Shown: piece after piece, positions 35,128-44,372 of the stretch
Position numbering within the stretch: position 1 is the stretch's first letter
Layout: the number at the start of each line of letters is the position of its first letter
NCBI GenBank assembly: GCA_963728655.1
Contig: CAVSLD010000004.1
Span: 186,001 to 250,000 of the forward strand
Length of the DNA stretch: 64,000 bases
Direction of reading: 5' to 3'
From: Iamia sp963728655
GTDB lineage: Bacteria > Actinomycetota > Acidimicrobiia > Acidimicrobiales > Iamiaceae
Translations under genes and position numbers: made by a program
The notes under the pieces: model-generated
The model's database searches: none
Seen by the model: the letters and a program-made list of their open reading frames with translations, nothing else
Told to the model about the DNA's origin: nothing

Positions 35128-35961
35128 GTGCCCGCACCGACCACCCCCGACCCGGCGGCCTCCCCCGACGGGCCTGCCACCGGCGAGACAGGTGCGCCCG
35201 ACGGGTCCGGTTGGCACCCGGACCCCACCGGCCGCCACGCCCACCGGTGGTGGGACGGCACCGCCTGGACCGCCCACGTCAGCAGCGGCGGCGCGGTGGC
35301 CGAGGACGCCCTCGAGCCGTCGACCGCCCTCCTCGAGGCGACGGCGCTGGCCTTCGACCTGGGCGAGGCCGGGGTCCGGGGCGAGGGCACCTGGATCGCG
35401 TGGGACCGGGCCACCGAGACCCGCGTGGGCAGCATCGAGGCCTCGTGGGGGTCCGGGTTCGTGGTGCACGTGAGCTACGTCGTGCGCGACGTGGCCGGCC
35501 GCGTGCTGGCCACCCTCGACCGCACGCCCCAGATCGGGCTGCCGGGGCTGGTCGGGCGCGACCACCTGGGCCGTCCCTCGGGGCGGGCCGAGGTCCGGGG
35601 CGAGGCCTTCACCCTCCTCGCCCCGCAGTCCGACGAGCCCGGTGCGCCCGAGGTGGCCTGGGCGACGGGCCGTGCATCGGGCCTCCGCTACGTCAGCCAG
35701 GGGCGGGCCCTGGAGGGTCCGCTCGTCGCCGAGCTCACGGCCCACGACGGCTCGCCCGCCGGGCGCGTCCACGTCGACGAGCCCCCGCCGCCCCACCCCT
35801 ACCGCAGCGGGGGCGGCCCGACGTGGGCCCACCTGCAGCGGCCCGAGGGACTGCCCCCGGCGCTGCAGGTCCTCGGCGTGGTGGCCGTCCCCGTGCTGGC
35901 GTTCATGGCCATGGAGCGCCGCGACCTGCAGTCCCGGAGGTCGCGGGGCCGCGACCTCTGA
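35128..35961 (+). CDS. DUF2510-domain protein
   Basis: A 277-residue protein. Residues about 28-50 are a DUF2510 module: GWHPDPTGRHAHRWWDGTAW, the Trp- and Gly-rich motif common in actinobacterial membrane or envelope proteins. The rest is a beta-rich region resembling LURP/scramblase-like or similar barrels (RVGSIEASWGSGFVVHVSYV, then LATLDRTPQIGLPGLVGRD), without a clear family match. Near the end, LQVLGVVAVPVLAFMAMERR is a possible single membrane helix. GTG 35128 has a TAGCGT hexamer six bases before it. Confidence 0.72.
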   Translation: MPAPTTPDPAASPDGPATGETGAPDGSGWHPDPTGRHAHRWWDGTAWTAHVSSGGAVAEDALEPSTALLEATALAFDLGEAGVRGEGTWIAWDRATETRVGSIEASWGSGFVVHVSYVVRDVAGRVLATLDRTPQIGLPGLVGRDHLGRPSGRAEVRGEAFTLLAPQSDEPGAPEVAWATGRASGLRYVSQGRALEGPLVAELTAHDGSPAGRVHVDEPPPPHPYRSGGGPTWAHLQRPEGLPPALQVLGVVAVPVLAFMAMERRDLQSRRSRGRDL

Positions 35962-36003
35962 CCCTTCCGGCACCGGCCCGACGCGGCCGGGGATCGACGG
36001 TGA

Positions 36004-37002
36004 TCAGCTCCGGCGGCGACGGAGCAGGTCGATCCAGCCCAGCCAGTGGAAGACCAGCAGCTGCGCCGACGAGAGCACCACGATGGCCAGCACCGACAGC
36101 CAGAAGCCGCTGGCCCAGTGCTGGCCCGGCATGCCGTCGAAGTTCTGACCGAACACGCCGGCGATGAGCGTGGGCAGGAGGAGCAGCGAGGCCACCACGG
36201 TCAGGCGGTTCACCACCTGGTTCTGCCGGTGCGACTCGATCGAGACGAAGTGGTCCTTCAGCCCGGCCACCAGCTCCCGCGCCGTGTCGAGCGAGTCGAA
36301 GGCGCGCAGCAGCTTGGCGTCGACGTCGCGAAGCCGGCCCTGTGCGGCCTCGTCGAAGAGCTCCGCGCACTCCAGCTCGACCCTGTCGCAGATGATCCCC
36401 TGGAGGGCCTCCCGGGTCGGGAACAGGAGGCGGCGCACGTCGATGAGGTCGCGCCGGAGGCCCCGGATCCGGCGGGCGGGGTCGACGCTCGCCTCGCCAA
36501 CTCGTCGGGGCCCGCCGTCGGCCAGCTCGTCGACGAGGTCCTCCGCCTCCTCGACCTCGTCGAGGAGGTCGGCCACCACCCGCAGGAAGCGGTCGGCGGC
36601 CACGTCCAGGAGCCGCTCGGCCACCACGTGGGTCGCCGCCCCCGCCACCACCGCGTCGGAGGAGGCGTCGGGCCAGAGCTCGGTCGCCTCGAACGGTGCG
36701 CCGTCCTCCGGCGTGGTCGCGACCAGCAGGGCGCCGGCCGGTGCCAGGACCGCCTGCACGACCTGGGAGTACACGCGGTCCTCGTCGCACACCACGACCG
36801 GGAGGACGAGCTGGACGAACACGTAGTCGTCGCCCCGCACCTCCGCCCTGGGCCTGACGCGCTCGAGCGACCGCTCGCGGTCACAGCTCAGGGCGCGCAG
36901 GTCGTTGTCCGACAGCTCGACCGGCGATGCCGCCTGCACCGCCGTCGTCGTCGGGTCCGTGAGCAGCCGCCAACGGACCAGTGGAGCGATCGCCTCCGAC
37001 AT
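36004..37002 (-). CDS. CorA-like metal ion transporter with G-Q-N signature
   Basis: A 332-residue protein of the CorA/ZntB layout: an N-terminal alpha/beta cytoplasmic domain, a long helical stretch (DEVEEAEDLVDELADGG, then RRIRGLRRDLIDVRRLLFP and LLRAFDSLDTARELVAGLKD) forming the funnel, and two C-terminal membrane helices (VVASLLLLPTLIAGVFGQN and FWLSVLAIVVLSSAQLLVF). The selectivity loop has FGQNFDGMP where Mg transporters have G-M-N, so the ion may not be Mg. The end RRRRS is the usual basic tail. ATG 37002 follows GAGGGGAC. Confidence 0.85.
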   Translation of the reverse strand: MSEAIAPLVRWRLLTDPTTTAVQAASPVELSDNDLRALSCDRERSLERVRPRAEVRGDDYVFVQLVLPVVVCDEDRVYSQVVQAVLAPAGALLVATTPEDGAPFEATELWPDASSDAVVAGAATHVVAERLLDVAADRFLRVVADLLDEVEEAEDLVDELADGGPRRVGEASVDPARRIRGLRRDLIDVRRLLFPTREALQGIICDRVELECAELFDEAAQGRLRDVDAKLLRAFDSLDTARELVAGLKDHFVSIESHRQNQVVNRLTVVASLLLLPTLIAGVFGQNFDGMPGQHWASGFWLSVLAIVVLSSAQLLVFHWLGWIDLLRRRRS

Positions 37003-37127
37003 GTCCCCTCCCCAGGGTCGCCATCCCGCAGCCGGCGAGCGTACGGGACCCACCCGTCGGTGTCCACGGTGCGGCGCCGTGTACCCGGCTGGGGTCCGAG
37101 CGCCGAGCCCGTCGTCGAGCCTCGGCC

Positions 37128-37505
37128 TCAGTCGTCCTGGACGACGTAGAGGCCGTTGCCGTCGTGGTCCCGGAAGTGGAACATCGGCGGGGCCGTGTCC
37201 CAGAGCAGCAGCTCGCCCACCTCCAGGCCCTGGCCCTCGAGGGTCGCGTGCAGGGCGGCGGCATCGGGGGTGCGGAGCCGGATGCCGGTGTCGCCACCGA
37301 CCGGGTTGCCCTCGCTCGCCGCCACCAGGGCGATGGCGGTCGGCGCACCGGGCGGGGCCACCTCGATCCAGCGGAAGCCCTCGGCCAGCTCGGTGTCCAT
37401 CCGCTCCTCGCAGCCGAGGACGTCGACCCAGAAGGCCCGGGCCCGGTCCTGGTCGTCGGTCGGCACGGCGACGTTCATCACCGCGGTGATCGGGGTGTCG
37501 GCCAT
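37128..37505 (-). CDS. VOC-family (glyoxalase/dioxygenase fold) protein
   Basis: A 125-residue protein with two beta-alpha-beta-beta-beta repeats: VMNVAVPTDDQDRARAFWVD at the start and TGIRLRTPDAAALHATLEGQ in the second half, ending FHFRDHDGNGLYVVQDD, where D-x-D-G-N is the standard VOC ending and contributes a metal ligand or the equivalent position. GAGGAGAGCC before ATG 37505 fixes the start. Function within the superfamily (glyoxalase, resistance, epimerase) cannot be told. Confidence 0.87.
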   Translation of the reverse strand: MADTPITAVMNVAVPTDDQDRARAFWVDVLGCEERMDTELAEGFRWIEVAPPGAPTAIALVAASEGNPVGGDTGIRLRTPDAAALHATLEGQGLEVGELLLWDTAPPMFHFRDHDGNGLYVVQDD

Positions 37506-37527
37506 GGGGCTCTCCTCGCCTCGGGGG

Positions 37528-37556
37528 CGTCACGAGGTGCCTGGCACCTCGTGACG
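37528..37556. repeat. palindrome with GTGCCTGGCAC core, copy 1
   Basis: A 14-bp perfect stem, CGTCACGAGGTGCC, one T, then its complement, 23 bases upstream of the VOC gene start. The core is shared with copies at 37605 and 48462. Confidence 0.85.
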
Positions 37557-37604
37557 TCGGTCGGTGGGGAGACGGGGGGTGGGGCCGGGACTGAGCGGCG
37601 CGCT

Positions 37605-37633
37605 CGACGAAGTGTGCCTGGCACACTTCGTCG
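37605..37633. repeat. palindrome with GTGCCTGGCAC core, copy 2
   Basis: A 14-bp perfect stem, CGACGAAGTGTGCC, one T, then its complement, 20 bases after the GH3 gene stop (minus strand), where it could act as its terminator. Confidence 0.85.
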
Positions 37634-37652
37634 TCGTCGCCGCGGGCGAGGG

Positions 37653-40156
37653 TCAGACCCGCTCGACCGCCACCTCCACGCGGTGGTCGATGGCGTCGGC
37701 CGAGCGCCCGACGCGCAGCTCGTAGGAGCCGGGATCGACCCGCCACCCCTTCGGGCGCGCGGCGGCGCCGTCGTCAGGGGGCTTGAGGGGCAGCCGGTCG
37801 TGCACTGCGGCCCGGTCGGCGTCACCCAGGTCCCACCAGGCGAAGGCCCGGTCGTCGAGCGCGAGCGTGACCGTCGTGCTCTCCCCGGCCCGCAGGTGGA
37901 CCTTGGCGTAGGCCCGCAGCTCCTGGGCCGGGCGGGGCACCGCGGTGCGGGCGGGCGGGGCCACGTAGAGCTGGACGACCTCGGAGCCGGCCCGGTCGCC
38001 GGTGTTGGTGACCTCGACGGTGACCTCGAGGGTCCCGCCCGGTGTGAAGGTGGGCGACGACAGCGTCGGCCGGCCGAGGGCGAACGACGTGTACGACAGG
38101 CCGTGGCCGAACGGGAAGCGCACCGGGAGGTGGCGGGACTGGTACCACCGGTACCCGACGAACACACCCTCGCCGTAGCGGTGGACGTCGTGGTCGCCGG
38201 GGAAGGTGCCGTGGGTGGGGTTGTGCTCCAACCGCACCGGGATGGTCGTGGGCAGCCGTCCGCCGGGCTCGGCCGCGCCGGTGAGCACCCGGGCCAGCGA
38301 CGGGCCCATCTCCTGGCCGCCGAACCAGGCCTGCACCACCGCGGCGGGCTCGTCGACCCAGTCCATGGTGACCGGCGCCCCGGCGTTGAGGACGACCACC
38401 GTGCGGGGGTTGGCCGCCGCCACCCGGCGGACGAGAGCGTCCTGGTCGCCGGGCAGGTCCATCGTCCGGCGGTCGAAGCCCTCGGACTCCCACTCGGCGT
38501 CGGTGCCGACCACCACGACGGCCACGTCGGCGTCGGCGGCGGCCTCGACCGCTCGGTCGAGGGCGTCGGCGGGCAGCGTCGAGCGCACCCCGACCCTCAC
38601 GCCGTAGACCCCCTCGTTGCCCTCGGAGGTGTAGTCGATGACCACCTCCACGGTGCGCCCCTCCTCGAGGTCCACCGCGCCGGAGCCCTCCTTGGACCCG
38701 AAGCCCATGAAGCTGCGACCCCGGGGCAGGGGGTCGGCGATGCCGTCCACCACGATCTGGTCGTCGACGGTCACCCGGGCCCGGCCGGCCTGGACGAGCG
38801 TGAACACGTGGGGCCCGCTGCGGTCGGGCGTGAACGAGGCGACGGCCCGGACGGAGAAGTCGTCGCCCACCCCCTGGGGCGGGCCGAAGCTGACCAGCTG
38901 GGCGGTGGGCCACGAGTCCTCGCGGACGACCTGGCCGCCGGAGGAGACCTCGGCCCGGACGGGACCGGGCACCACGACCGCGCTGCGCCCGATGTCGACC
39001 CCTTGGTGGTGCACGACCTCGACGCCGTCGCCGAGCTGCGCCCGCAGGGCGGCCAGCGGTGAGGCCACCTCGACCGGCTCGACCTGGGCCGAGCCGCCAC
39101 CCATGATCACCGTGCGGTCGGCGTTCGGTCCCAGCACCGCCACCGAGCGCAGGGCAGCCACGTCGAGGGGCAGCGTCCCGTCGTTGGTGAGCAGCACCGT
39201 GCCGGCCGCCGCGGCCTCGGCGGCCAGGGCGCGGTCGTCGGCCTCGTCGGCCTGGCCCGGCTCCTCGTCGCCGGAGTCGTCGAGGGCGCCGACCCGCTCG
39301 AACACCGACAGCAGCCGGGTCACCTGGGCGTCGAGGTCGCCCTCGTCGACGGTCCCGGCCTCGACCGCGGCGCCCAGGTGCTGGCCGTAGGCCCGGGCCG
39401 GGCCCGGCATCTCCAGGTCGACGCCGGCCGCGGGCGACACCTCGGTGGTGGTCACGCCGTACCAGTCGGTGACCACGAAGCCCTCGAAGCCCCACTCGTC
39501 GCGCAGGATCCCGCCCAGCAGGTCGGCGTCCTCGGTGCACCACCGCCCGTTGAGCCGGTTGTAGGACGTCATCACCCCCAGGCTCCCGCCCTCGGTGACG
39601 GCCAGCTCGAAGGGCACGAGGTAGATCTCCCGCAGGGTCCGCTCGTCGACCTCCGAGCTCATGGAGTAGCGCTGGGTCTCGGCCTCGTTGGCCACGAAGT
39701 GCTTCACCGTCGTGGCCACGTCCTGGGCCTGGGCACCGCGCACCAGGGCGGCCGCGGCCCGGCCCGACAGCAGCGGGTCCTCCGAGTAGCACTCGAAGTT
39801 GCGCCCGGCGAGGGGCGAGCGGTGGATGTTCACCGTCGGGGCCAGCAGCACCCGGCACGCCTTGCGGCGGGTCTCGGTGCCGAGCAGGGCCCCCACCCGC
39901 TCGACCAGCTCGACGTCCCAGGTGGCACCGAGGGCGGCCCCGCAGGGCACGCACACCGCCCCGATGTCGCTCTCCCCCGGGTCCACGGCCCCCGGGCCCC
40001 GTTGGGCCCGTCGGTGACCCGCACCCGGGGCAGCCCCACCCGGGGCACGGCCAGCGTCGACCAGAAGTCGACCCCCGCGGTGAGCGCGGCCTTCTCCTCG
40101 AGGGTGAGGCCGTCGACCATGGCGGCGACGCGGGCGGACGGGGACGGTGCGGGCAC
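37653..40156 (-). CDS. GH3-family beta-glucosidase with PA14 insert (one frameshift)
   Basis: About 834 residues. The N-terminal TIM barrel begins MVDGLTLEEKAALTAGVDFW and has NIHRSPLAGRNFECYSEDP, TTVKHFVANEAETQR (substrate Lys-His) and the nucleophile Asp in GFVVTDWYG. A PA14-like insert follows around FTPDRSGPHVFTLVQAGRAR, then the second alpha/beta domain (AVVVVGTDAEWESEGFDRR) and a C-terminal fibronectin-III-like domain (TFTPGGTLEVTVEVTNTGDR). One frame change near 39985 lies in a G-run. There is no signal peptide after GTG 40156, which follows AGGAGG, so it probably acts on imported glycosides. Confidence 0.9.
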
Positions 40157-40270
40157 GGGGACCTCCTGCGGGAGCGAGGCCGCATCATCGCCGATGGCAC
40201 CGGCCCCCCGCCGCGCCCCGGCAGCGGGGGCCGGCTCGCCGTCGGCCCGGCCGAACCGGTCAGGGATCTC

Positions 40271-40368
40271 GGTGCCAGGGCACCGCCAGAGCACACCACT
40301 TCGGGGAACGGGCCGAGCTGGTGCGCGGATGCGTCTCCAGGACGACGCCGGTGCGCACCACTTCGGGG
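40271..40368. repeat. hairpin and 13-bp direct repeats upstream of the photolyase
   Basis: GGTGCC-AG-GGCACC at 40271-40284 is a short hairpin related to the GTGCCTGGCAC family. CACCACTTCGGGG occurs at 40294-40306 and 40356-40368, 62 bases apart. A GGTGCGCACC palindrome is at 40350-40359. These sit between GH3 (divergent) and the photolyase start at 40445 and may be regulatory. Confidence 0.45.
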
Positions 40369-40444
40369 GTGGGAGGGCGGGACAGGGGAGAGCGGGCCCC
40401 GTCCGAGGGGACAGGGCGGGCCGGCAGCGGCGACCATCGGGACC

Positions 40445-41951
40445 ATGGGACGCACCATCTGGGTCTTCGGCGACCAGCTCAACCGACGCATCGGCGCCCT
40501 GGCCGACGCCGACCCCGACGACGGCGACACCACCGTCCTCCTGGTCGAGAGCCGGGCCCTGCTCGACGCGGCCAAGCACCGCCAGAGAAGCCACATGGTG
40601 CTCACGGCCATGCGGCGCTTCGCCGACGAGCTGGCCGAGGCCGGCTTCGCCGTCGACGTCCGGCGGGCCGCCACCCTGGCCGACGGCCTGGCCGCCCACC
40701 GGGCCCAGCGCCACCCCGACGAGGTGGTCGCCACCGAACCCCTGAGCTGGGACGCCCGCCGCCGGCTGCAGGACCTCGACGTGGCCCAGGTCCGGTCCGA
40801 CCAGTTCCTCTGCCACGAGGCCGACTTCGCCGAGTGGGCCGCGGGCCGGGGCGACAAGCGCCTGCTCATGGAGGACTTCTACCGATGGCAGCGCCGTCGC
40901 CTCGGCTACCTCATGGACGGCGACGACCCGGTGGGCGGCGTGTGGAACCTCGACTCGGAGAACCGGGAACCGCCCCCCAAGGGCGACGACCGGGCCGAGG
41001 GCTGGCCCACCCCCGTGGTGAGCCGCCTCGACGACGTGGACGAGGAGGCCTTGGCCGACCTGGGCGACGCCGCCTTCGGCGCCCCGCCCGACGGGTGGTG
41101 GCCCACCAGCCGGCGCCAGGCCCTGGCCCGGCTCCGCCACGTGGTGCGCGAGGTCCTCCCCCGCTTCGGGCCCCACGAGGACGCCATGCTCACGGACTGC
41201 CCGCAGATGGCCCACTCGCTGCTGTCGGCGCCGCTCAACATCGGGCTCCTGCTGCCGGGCGAGGTGGCCGACGCGGCCGAGGAGGCCTACCGGGCCGGCG
41301 ACGTGCCCCTGGCCTCGGCCGAGGGGTTCATCCGCCAGGTGATCGGCTGGCGGGAGTACGTGTGGGGCGTCTACTGGCTGTGGATGCCGGACTACCGGGA
41401 CGTGAACCACCTGCTCGCCCGCCGCCCGCTCCCGCCCGCCTTCCGCACCGCCGAGACCGACATGGCCTGCCTGCGCACCGCCCTGGAGGGGGTGCGCGAC
41501 CACGGGTGGGTCCACCACATCCAGCGCCTCATGGTGCTGGCCAACCTGGCGACCCTGGCCGGCACCGAGCCCCGCCAGGTGGTGCGGTGGATGACCGACT
41601 CCTTCGTCGACGGCCAGGAGTGGGTGATGCTCCCCAACGTGCTGGGCATGGGGCTCCACGCCGACGGGGGGCGGATGGCCACCAAGCCCTACGTGTCGGG
41701 CGGCGCCTACATCAACCGCATGAGCGACCACTGCCGGGGCTGTCGCTTCGACCCCAAGGCCCGCACCGGCGACGACGCCTGCCCCTACACCACGCTCTAC
41801 TGGGACTTCCTGGCCCGTCGAGCGCGACCGCCTCGACGGCAACCACCGGATGGCGCGCGCCCTGGCCGGGCTGGACCGCCTCTCGGACCTCGACGAGGTG
41901 CGGGCCCGGGCCGACGAGGTGCGGGCCGCCCTGGAGGCCGGGGACCTGTGA
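40445..41951 (+). CDS. iron-sulfur bacterial photolyase/cryptochrome, PhrB/DPRP type (one frameshift)
   Basis: About 502 residues. It belongs to the deoxyribodipyrimidine photolyase-related group, not classic PhrA: start IWVFGDQLNRRIGALADAD, then LLVESRALLDAAKHRQRSHM, MEDFYRWQRRRLGYLMDGD, GWREYVWGVYWLWMPDYRD, WVHHIQRLMVLANLATLAG and ADGGRMATKPYVSGGAYINR. Cysteines in CRGCRFD, CPYTTLYWDF and MACLRT fit the [4Fe-4S] site of FeS-BCP proteins, which repair 6-4 photoproducts or sense light. One frame change near 41818 (CCCGTC, two bases missing) precedes the end ALEAGDL. Its stop codon lies in a 49-bp tandem repeat. Confidence 0.9.
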
Positions 41952-42039
41952 GACGGACCGCGGCCCGACGCACCCGGGAGGGGTCCCCGGGGACCTGTGA
42001 GACGGGCCGTGGCCCGACCCACCTGGGAGGGGTCCCCGG
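41942..42039 (+). repeat. two tandem copies of a 49-bp unit overlapping a stop codon
   Basis: 41942-41990 and 41991-42039 are direct repeats (GGACCTGTGAGACGG... to GGGTCCCCGG) with four differences. The first contains the photolyase stop (TGA 41949-41951). Each unit has GGACC near its start and GGTCC near its end, so each can fold as a stem. Confidence 0.85.
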
Positions 42040-42054
42040 GGGCCGCCCGACCCA

Positions 42055-42060
42055 TTGACA
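42055..42060 (+). promoter_or_regulatory. TTGACA -35 element before the GGDEF gene
   Basis: A perfect TTGACA, rare in this G+C-rich DNA, 73 bases before GTG 42133. The -10 is not clear; TGTGAT lies about 20 bases downstream. Confidence 0.4.
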
Positions 42061-42132
42061 CCGGCCCCTCGCGACCGACAGTGTGATCGACGATCAGTGG
42101 CCACGCGGCCATCGACAGTGAGGGGCCCCGGG

Positions 42133-43611
42133 GTGGGGGACGAGCAGCACCAGACGCCGGGGGGCGATGTCGACCTCTCCTGGCGCGACGGCTGGCCGGT
42201 CGGCTCGCCCGCCCTCTGCCAGCAGGTCATCCTCGACGACCCGAACGGCCGGGTCCTGGTCGACGACGCGGCCTGCATCCTGCGCCTCAACCCGGCCGCG
42301 GCCGAGCTCTTCGGACGGCCCGTCGACGAGATCCTCGGCCGCCCGCTGAGCGACTTCCTGACCCGCGCCAGCCTGCGCGTCGCGTGGCGTGCGTTCAGCC
42401 AGGTCTCGACCGACGCCATGGCCGACGTGGAGGACATCCCCGTCGACCTCGAGGTCGAGCGGCCCGACGGCACCGTGGTGGCCGTCGAGGTGGGCGGGCA
42501 CCGCTACTTCGACGACCCCGACCACCCGGGCCTCCACCTGCGCCTCCGGCCCGTGACCCGGCAGCGGTGGATCGAGACCTTCCTCACCGCCCTGGTGTCG
42601 GGCGCACCGCTGGCCGCCTGCCTGGAACCGTTGGTCCACGCCTTCGACGCCAGCGTGCCGGGCGCCCACACCGTCTTGCTCTACGACCGTGACGGCACCC
42701 GGTTCGAGCGGGCCACCGGGCCCTCGCTGCACCCCGACGTCTACGCCGCGGCCCGCATGGCGCCCCGGGAGATGGCCGAGGACGAGGTGCCGTGGGTGGC
42801 CGCCGCCCACCGCGGCGAGCCGGTCTTCGTGGCCGTCGACGATCTGCCGCCCACCCTGCGGGCCGGCGCCCAGCAGGCCGGCTACCGCTCGTGCTGGGCG
42901 TTCCCGGTGGTGGTGCCGCCCGACGAGACGACCTCGGCCGTGGTGGTGATGCTGCGGTCGGTCCCCGGTCCGCCGCTCATCGGCCAGCGGGTCAGCGTGG
43001 ACAAGCTGCTGGGGCTGGTGAACCTGGCCATCGAGCGCAACCGCTCCCACCGTCGCCTGGTGCGCGCCGCCACCCACGACTCGCTGACCGAGCTGCTCAA
43101 CCGGGAGGAGCTGGTCGCCCGCCTGGGCCGGGCCCTGGGCCGGCGCGACGGCGAGAAGGCGATCCCCGGCCTGGCCGTCATGTACCTCGACCTCGACCGC
43201 TTCAAGCCCGTCAACGACCAGCACGGCCACCGCTTCGGCGACGAGCTCCTGGCCCTGGTCGGCCAGCGCCTCCAGGGGTGCCTGCGGCCCGGCGACGACA
43301 TCGCCCGCGTCGGCGGTGACGAGTTCGTGGTCCTGTGCCAGGGCCTCGACGACGAGGCCCAGGCCCGGACGCTGGCGGCCACGCTGGTCGACGCCGCGTC
43401 GCAGCCCTTCTTCCTCAACGGCCGCACCGTCGAGGTGGGCGCCTCGGTGGGCATCGCCCTGGCCCCGACCCACGGCGCCACGCCCGTCGCCCTCGTCGAC
43501 GCGGCCGACCGCGGCCTCTACCGGGCCAAGCGCGAGGGCCGGGGCTGCGCCCGCATGGCCCCCGGCATCCACGCCCCGGGCGGCGAGGGCCACCTCGGCG
43601 CCGACCGCTGA
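42133..43611 (+). CDS. diguanylate cyclase with PAS and GAF-like sensors
   Basis: About 492 residues, with no membrane helix. A PAS domain (VLVDDAACILRLNPAAAELF, then GRPLSDFLTRASLRVAWRAF) is followed by a GAF-like region (FDASVPGAHTVLLYDRDGTR to SAVVVMLRSVPGPPL), then the GGDEF domain: DSLTELLNREELVARLGRAL, YLDLDRFKPVNDQHGHRFGD, and IARVGGDEFVVL with an intact active site. R-P-G-D five residues before GGDEF is the inhibitory I-site. It should make cyclic di-GMP, with feedback control. GTG 42133 is chosen for AGGGG seven bases upstream; GTG 42118 is also in frame. Confidence 0.88.
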   Translation: MGDEQHQTPGGDVDLSWRDGWPVGSPALCQQVILDDPNGRVLVDDAACILRLNPAAAELFGRPVDEILGRPLSDFLTRASLRVAWRAFSQVSTDAMADVEDIPVDLEVERPDGTVVAVEVGGHRYFDDPDHPGLHLRLRPVTRQRWIETFLTALVSGAPLAACLEPLVHAFDASVPGAHTVLLYDRDGTRFERATGPSLHPDVYAAARMAPREMAEDEVPWVAAAHRGEPVFVAVDDLPPTLRAGAQQAGYRSCWAFPVVVPPDETTSAVVVMLRSVPGPPLIGQRVSVDKLLGLVNLAIERNRSHRRLVRAATHDSLTELLNREELVARLGRALGRRDGEKAIPGLAVMYLDLDRFKPVNDQHGHRFGDELLALVGQRLQGCLRPGDDIARVGGDEFVVLCQGLDDEAQARTLAATLVDAASQPFFLNGRTVEVGASVGIALAPTHGATPVALVDAADRGLYRAKREGRGCARMAPGIHAPGGEGHLGADR

Positions 43612-43649
43612 GCCGCACCGCGGCAGGGAGCGGCGGCCCCCAGCACGCC

Positions 43650-44372
43650 TCAGCAGGCCTCCACGGCCTCGGTGCCGTCGGTGTCGTCGAGCAGGCGCTG
43701 GAGGGTCTCCACCGGCACGATCAGGGACTTCTCGGTCTCGACCTCGATGGCGTAGACGACACCGACCACCTGGTCGTCGTCGTTGACCGCGGGCCCGCCC
43801 GAGCTGCCCGGCTCGATGGCCACGTCGGAGCGGATGACCTTGGACAGGTTGCCCAGGCGGGGGTCGGCCTCGAAGTCCTCGACGGTGCCCTCGGTGACGG
43901 TGAGGGCCCCGCCGCCCGGGTAGCCGAAGGCCCGCAGGGCATCGCCCTCCTCGGGGTTGCGGGGCGCGAGCTCGGCGGTGGTGCGCACCGACGAGGCCAC
44001 GTCCATGGCGTCGGACAGGCGGACCACGGCCAGGTCGGCCAGCAGGCCCTGGGCGGCGACGTCGACGGTGAGCATCCGGCCCTCGGAGGTCTCCACCTCC
44101 AGCACGTCGGCCCCCTCGACCACGTGGCGGTTGGTGACGATGGTGCTGTCGTCGATGAGGAACCCGGAGCCCACGCCCAGGCCCTCGCAGGTCTGGCTGC
44201 GGATGCGCACGGTGTAGGTGCGGGGGTCGACGGCGGCGGGCTCGTCGAGGATCGACGCATCGACCGGGGGGTCGTCGGGCGGGGCCACGCAGCCGGCACC
44301 CAGCACCACCAGCACCGCGGCGACCACGACGGCGGCGGCCCGGCGGGCCGCCCGGTCAGAGCCCGAGCTCAT
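43650..44372 (-). CDS. trypsin-like (S1C/HtrA-type) serine protease lipoprotein
   Basis: A 240-residue protein with signal AAAVVVAAVLVVLGAGCVAP (lipid Cys near residue 28). The catalytic triad is visible: His in TIVTNRHVVEGADV, Asp in LLADLAVVRLSDAMD, and Ser in IEPGSSGGPAVNDDDQVVGV. There is no PDZ domain. Such anchored trypsin-like proteases process or degrade envelope proteins. Its start overlaps by 17 bases the end of the coiled-coil gene upstream, so the two form an operon lying between the two cyclic-di-GMP genes. Confidence 0.88.
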   Translation of the reverse strand: MSSGSDRAARRAAAVVVAAVLVVLGAGCVAPPDDPPVDASILDEPAAVDPRTYTVRIRSQTCEGLGVGSGFLIDDSTIVTNRHVVEGADVLEVETSEGRMLTVDVAAQGLLADLAVVRLSDAMDVASSVRTTAELAPRNPEEGDALRAFGYPGGGALTVTEGTVEDFEADPRLGNLSKVIRSDVAIEPGSSGGPAVNDDDQVVGVVYAIEVETEKSLIVPVETLQRLLDDTDGTEAVEAC

